Source: Nocardioides potassii (lineage in GTDB: Bacteria; Actinomycetota; Actinomycetes; Propionibacteriales; Nocardioidaceae). From it: DNA of 41,964 nucleotides. The notes beneath the pieces are model-generated. The model ran no database searches. It saw only the letters and a program-made list of their open reading frames with translations, and was not told the origin of the DNA. The translations under genes and the position numbers were made by a program. Below, piece by piece: positions 39,160-41,964 of this stretch (positions within the stretch are counted from its first letter, which is position 1; each line of letters starts with the position of its first letter). The stretch covers positions 1 to 41,964 of the forward strand of contig NZ_JAKJHZ010000014.1 in assembly GCF_021648885.1 (NCBI RefSeq), written 5' to 3'.

Positions 39160-40554
39160 ATGTCGACCAAGGCCCGCACCCGCCCCTCCTACCGCTGCTC
39201 GGAGTGCGGCTGGGAGACCGCGAAGTGGGTGGGCCGCTGCGGCGAGTGCCAGGCGTGGGGATCGGTCGTCGAGGCCGGTGCGCCCACGCTGCGTGCGACG
39301 GCCGGCCCGGTCTCCACCCCGGCCGTGCCGATCGGGCAGGTGGCGATCACCGAGTCCGTCGCCCGCTCCAGCGGCGTCCCCGAGCTCGACCGGGTCCTCG
39401 GCGGCGGGCTCGTGCCCGGCGCCGCGATCCTGCTCGCCGGCGAGCCCGGCGTCGGCAAGAGCACGCTGCTGCTCGAGGTCGCGGCGCAGACGGCCCGCAC
39501 CCGCCAGCGCACCCTCTACGTCACCGGTGAGGAGTCGGCAGCCCAGGTGCGGCTCCGGGCCGACCGCACGGGCGGCGTCCACGACGAGCTCTTCCTCGCG
39601 GCCGAGACCGACCTCGGCGCCGTGCTCACCCACATCGAGGAGGTCCGGCCCACCCTCCTGGTGATCGACTCCGTGCAGACCATCGGCGCCTCGGGCGTCG
39701 AGGGCGTGCCCGGTGGCGTCACCCAGGTCAAGGAGGTCGCGGCCGCGCTCATCCGCGTCGCCAAGACGCGCAACATCACCACGGTGATGGTCGGCCACGT
39801 CACCAAGGACGGCTCGATCGCCGGTCCGCGCGTGCTCGAGCACCTCGTCGACGTCGTGCTCCACTTCGAGGGCGACCGCAACTCGCGCTTCCGGATGGTC
39901 CGCGCGATGAAGAACCGCTACGGCCCCGTCGACGAGGTCGGCTGCTTCGACCTCTCGTCCGAGGGCATCGCGGCGGTCACCGACCCGACCGGACTGTTCG
40001 TCGAGCACCACACCCAGGACGTCTCCGGCACCTGCGTGGCGGTCACGATGGAAGGCCGTCGGCCGCTGCTGGCCGAGGTGCAGGCGCTCCTCACCCCGTC
40101 GCCGCTCGAGCGCCCTCGTCGTACGGTCTCCGGGGTCGAGTCGTCGCGCGTCGACATGGTGCTCGCCGTCCTCACGCGGCACGCCCGGCTGCGGATCGCC
40201 GGCAGCGACACGTTCGTCGCCACGGTCGGTGGCGCCAAGCTGCACGACCCGGCCGCCGACCTCGCGATCGCCGTCGCGGTCGCCAGCTCCCACCTCGGCG
40301 TGCCCGCTCCGCGCGGTGCCGTCGCCATCGGCGAGATCGGGCTGGCCGGCGAGCTGCGCCGGGTCCGCGACCTCCCACAGCGGATCGCGGAGGCCGCCCG
40401 GCTGGGGTTCAAGGTCGCCGTCGTGCCGCGCGGCCGGGCGCTCCAGGGCGAGCGCGGCATCCCGAGCCGGCGCGTGGTGGACGGCCTGACGGTGGTCGAG
40501 GTGGACGACGTGTTCGGTGCGCTGCTCACCCTCGAGCTCACGCCGCCGCTCTAG
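39160..40554 (+). CDS. radA: DNA repair protein RadA
   Basis: This 464-residue RecA-like helicase promotes branch migration in recombination repair. The N-terminal C4 zinc finger is YRCSECGWETAKWVGRCGEC (residues ~9-28). The ATPase core has Walker A LLAGEPGVGKSTLLLEVAAQ, LLVIDSVQTIGASGVEGVPG (Walker B) and the RadA-specific KNRYG motif in RAMKNRYGPVDEVGCFDL. The C-terminal Lon-like domain includes VAIGEIGLAGELRRVRDLPQ. The ATG at 39160 is preferred over GTG 39151, since TAGCGT (39147-39152) ends 7 nt before it (leaderless type). disA follows after a 111-bp gap, a conserved pairing. Confidence 0.96.
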   Translation: MSTKARTRPSYRCSECGWETAKWVGRCGECQAWGSVVEAGAPTLRATAGPVSTPAVPIGQVAITESVARSSGVPELDRVLGGGLVPGAAILLAGEPGVGKSTLLLEVAAQTARTRQRTLYVTGEESAAQVRLRADRTGGVHDELFLAAETDLGAVLTHIEEVRPTLLVIDSVQTIGASGVEGVPGGVTQVKEVAAALIRVAKTRNITTVMVGHVTKDGSIAGPRVLEHLVDVVLHFEGDRNSRFRMVRAMKNRYGPVDEVGCFDLSSEGIAAVTDPTGLFVEHHTQDVSGTCVAVTMEGRRPLLAEVQALLTPSPLERPRRTVSGVESSRVDMVLAVLTRHARLRIAGSDTFVATVGGAKLHDPAADLAIAVAVASSHLGVPAPRGAVAIGEIGLAGELRRVRDLPQRIAEAARLGFKVAVVPRGRALQGERGIPSRRVVDGLTVVEVDDVFGALLTLELTPPL

Positions 40555-40665
40555 CCCATCGCCGCCGAAGGTCACGTCTCTGTCACGGAACCGGCGAAAC
40601 GCGTGTCGCGCCCTACACTTCACCGGGGTGCCCGGGGGCGGGCCAGCACAGACAGTGGAGGACCC

Positions 40666-41748
40666 GTGGCCGAGCGTGTCGACGAGCAGCTGCGCCTGCG
40701 CGCCACCCTGGCATCCATCGCACCCGGTACGCCGCTGCGTGACGGACTCGAGCGGATCCTGCGCGGCCGCACCGGCGCCCTGATCGTGCTGGGCCAGGAC
40801 AAGACCGTCGACTCGATCTCGACCGGCGGCTTCACCCTCGACGTCCCCTTCACCGCCACCGGCCTGCGCGAGCTGGCGAAGATGGACGGCGCGATCGTCG
40901 TCGACAAGGACATCACCCGCATCCACCGCGCGGCGGTCCACCTGATGCCCGACCACACGATCCCCTCGGAGGAGACCGGCACTCGGCACCGCACGGCCGA
41001 GCGCGTCGCCAAGCAGACCGGTCACCCCGTCATCTCGGTCAGCCAGTCGATGCAGATCATCGCCGCCTACGTCGGCGACATCCGCCACGTGCTGGAGGAC
41101 TCCGGCAAGATCCTGTCCCGCGCCAACCAGGCGCTGGCGACGCTCGAGCGCTACAAGCTCCGCCTCGACGAGGTGTCCGCGACGCTGTCGGCCCTCGAGA
41201 TCGAGGACCTCGTCACCGTCCGCGACGTCGCCGTGGTGGCGCAGCGGCTCGAGATGGTCATCCGGATCGCCCGCGAGATCGAGGACTACGTCCTCGAGCT
41301 CGGCACCGACGGCCGCCTGCTCTCCCTGCAGCTCGAGGAGCTCGTCACCGGTGTCGACGCCGAGCGCGAGCTCGTCGTCCGCGACTACCTGCCGACCGGC
41401 AAGCGGCGCCAGACCAGCCCCGAGCTCCACCTCGCCGAGCTCGAGGGCCTCTCCCCCACCGACCTCGTCGACCCCGCCGCCGTCGCCCGCGTGATCGGCC
41501 TCGGCGGTCCCGAGCACCTCGACGCGGCCGTCGCGCCCCGCGGCTACCGCCTGCTCGCCAAGGTCCCTCGCCTGCCCACCGCGGTCGTCGACCGCCTGGT
41601 CGAGCACTTCGGCGGCCTGCAGCAGCTGCTCTCCGCCGGCATCGACGACCTCCAGGCCGTCGAGGGCGTCGGCGAGCTCCGCGCCCGCAGCGTCCGCGAG
41701 GGCCTCTCCCGACTCGCCGAGTCGAGCATCACCGAGCGCTACATCTGA
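40666..41748 (+). CDS. disA: DNA integrity scanning protein DisA (diadenylate cyclase)
   Basis: This 360-residue protein makes cyclic di-AMP from ATP while scanning DNA for branched structures. The N-terminal DAC domain (residues ~10-145) contains TGALIVLGQDKTVDSISTGG, the catalytic DGA in LAKMDGAIVVDKDITRIHRA, and the RHR motif in ETGTRHRTAERVAKQTGHPV. A helical linker follows, then a C-terminal helix-hairpin-helix DNA-binding region (LVEHFGGLQQLLSAGIDDLQ and VEGVGELRARSVREGL). The GTG start has GGAGGA upstream. A TACACT -10-like box lies at 40614-40619. RadA, encoded just upstream, is known to restrain DisA activity in other bacteria. Confidence 0.96.
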   Translation: MAERVDEQLRLRATLASIAPGTPLRDGLERILRGRTGALIVLGQDKTVDSISTGGFTLDVPFTATGLRELAKMDGAIVVDKDITRIHRAAVHLMPDHTIPSEETGTRHRTAERVAKQTGHPVISVSQSMQIIAAYVGDIRHVLEDSGKILSRANQALATLERYKLRLDEVSATLSALEIEDLVTVRDVAVVAQRLEMVIRIAREIEDYVLELGTDGRLLSLQLEELVTGVDAERELVVRDYLPTGKRRQTSPELHLAELEGLSPTDLVDPAAVARVIGLGGPEHLDAAVAPRGYRLLAKVPRLPTAVVDRLVEHFGGLQQLLSAGIDDLQAVEGVGELRARSVREGLSRLAESSITERYI

Positions 41749-41772
41749 CCCTCGACGCCCGGCTGCTGGAAG

Positions 41773-41800
41773 CCGGCGCGCGCCGGGTCGTCGTACGACC
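41773..41800 (+). terminator. Paired palindromes downstream of disA, possible terminator
   Basis: CCGGCGCGCGCCGG (41773-41786) is a perfect 14-bp palindrome. GGTCGTCGTACGACC (41786-41800) forms a 6-bp stem with a 3-nt loop. They follow the disA stop by 25 bp and could end its transcript, although no T tract is seen. Confidence 0.45.
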
Positions 41801-41805
41801 TCCGG

Positions 41806-41950
41806 CGAGGGCCACGACCGCCACACGTGTCCGAGAAGTGGCCCTCGAACCGGCTCTACCGAGGCCACAACCGCCACACGTGTCCGAGAAGTGGCCCTCG
41901 ATCGGCGCCTGCGAGGGCCACAACCGCCACACGTGTACGAACCCGTGGTC
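41806..41950. repeat. Three tandem ~53-bp palindromic repeats at window edge
   Basis: Copies begin at 41806, 41860 and 41912. Each has outer arms CGAGGGCCAC / GTGGCCCTCG and a core CCGCCACACGTGTCCGAGAA; the first two cores match and the third degenerates after ACGTGT. The CACGTG hexamer in each core is itself a palindrome. No open reading frame with normal coding statistics covers them. The array may continue past the edge. Confidence 0.8.
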
Positions 41951-41964
41951 GCGGGCTCGCGGTG

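Noticed and set aside
38917..41877. 986-codon open frame on the minus strand opposite radA and disA
   Set aside because: It is antisense to two clear genes. Its protein is low-complexity (Asp/Gly/Ala/Val/Leu-rich) with no domain, which is what complementary frames of very GC-rich genes produce.
1..41964. tRNA, rRNA, CRISPR array, insertion sequence, prophage or attachment site
   Set aside because: I looked for tRNA-like ends, direct-repeat/spacer arrays, transposase or integrase motifs and found none in the window.

Overview
The window is chromosomal DNA of a high-GC actinobacterium, most likely Nocardioides or a near relative (Propionibacteriales). I base this on the strong G/C bias at third codon positions, the fused uroporphyrinogen-III methyltransferase/synthase, the 33-residue ribosomal protein bS22, the BldN/RsbN pair, frequent NTGA start/stop overlaps and many promoters of leaderless type. 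The genus is an inference from gene content and style; no 16S rRNA gene or other phylogenetic marker is present. The first ~91 bases are a G/C homopolymer mess that looks like a contig-end artefact and truncates ccsB.

Layout. (1) 1-5149, minus strand: hemL, a histidine phosphatase, a TlpA/ResA-like thioredoxin lipoprotein, ccdA, resB and ccsB, the System II cytochrome c maturation operon coupled to haem synthesis. (2) 5329-6528, plus: a secreted lytic transglycosylase, followed by two copies of a palindromic extragenic repeat. (3) 6696-12253, minus: rex-hemA-hemC-cobA/hemD-hemB with every junction overlapping by 4 nt. A Rex-like operator overlaps the putative operon promoter. (4) 12390-14179, minus: a glutaredoxin-like protein and an acyl-CoA ligase. 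(5) 14233-17348, plus: a SerB-like HAD phosphatase, a BldN-type ECF sigma factor with a long N-terminal extension, and its RsbN-type membrane anti-sigma. (6) 17382-23977, minus: acyltransferase, SDR, bS22, HTH protein (BdtA-like), AcuC deacetylase, DinB-like protein, proC and proline dehydrogenase. (7) 24078-27980, minus: an ABC-2 exporter, TetR regulator, TIM-barrel isomerase and Ppx/GppA phosphatase. (8) 28081-37615, plus: a cysteine-rich protein, then a seven-gene ebo-type cluster (28927-36026), then a VOC protein, a methyltransferase and a small basic protein. (9) 37612-38652, minus: a LacI-family regulator. (10) 39160-41748, plus: radA and disA, followed by tandem palindromic repeats to the window edge.

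From memory, regions 1, 3, 4, 6 and part of 7 follow the gene order of mycobacteria (about Rv0496 to Rv0529) and of Streptomyces (around SCO3316-SCO3337). Against that background the ebo-type cluster and the ABC/TetR module look like lineage-specific additions.

The most interesting content is the ebo-type cluster. A divergent myo-inositol-phosphate-synthase-like cyclase stands where other ebo clusters carry EboD, a dehydroquinate-synthase-like sugar-phosphate cyclase. It is coupled to a UbiA prenyltransferase (EboC), two TIM-barrel isomerase-like proteins (one is EboE), EboA, a TatD-like hydrolase (EboB) and an alkaline-phosphatase-fold hydrolase (EboF). I infer that the pathway makes a cyclitol-derived, probably prenylated metabolite. 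Second in interest is the regulatory wiring of the bldN/rsbN locus: a BldD-like palindrome upstream of bldN and a sigma-BldN-like promoter upstream of rsbN. Third are an apparent CTG start codon for the TlpA-like lipoprotein and about a dozen leaderless-type starts that help to fix gene starts.
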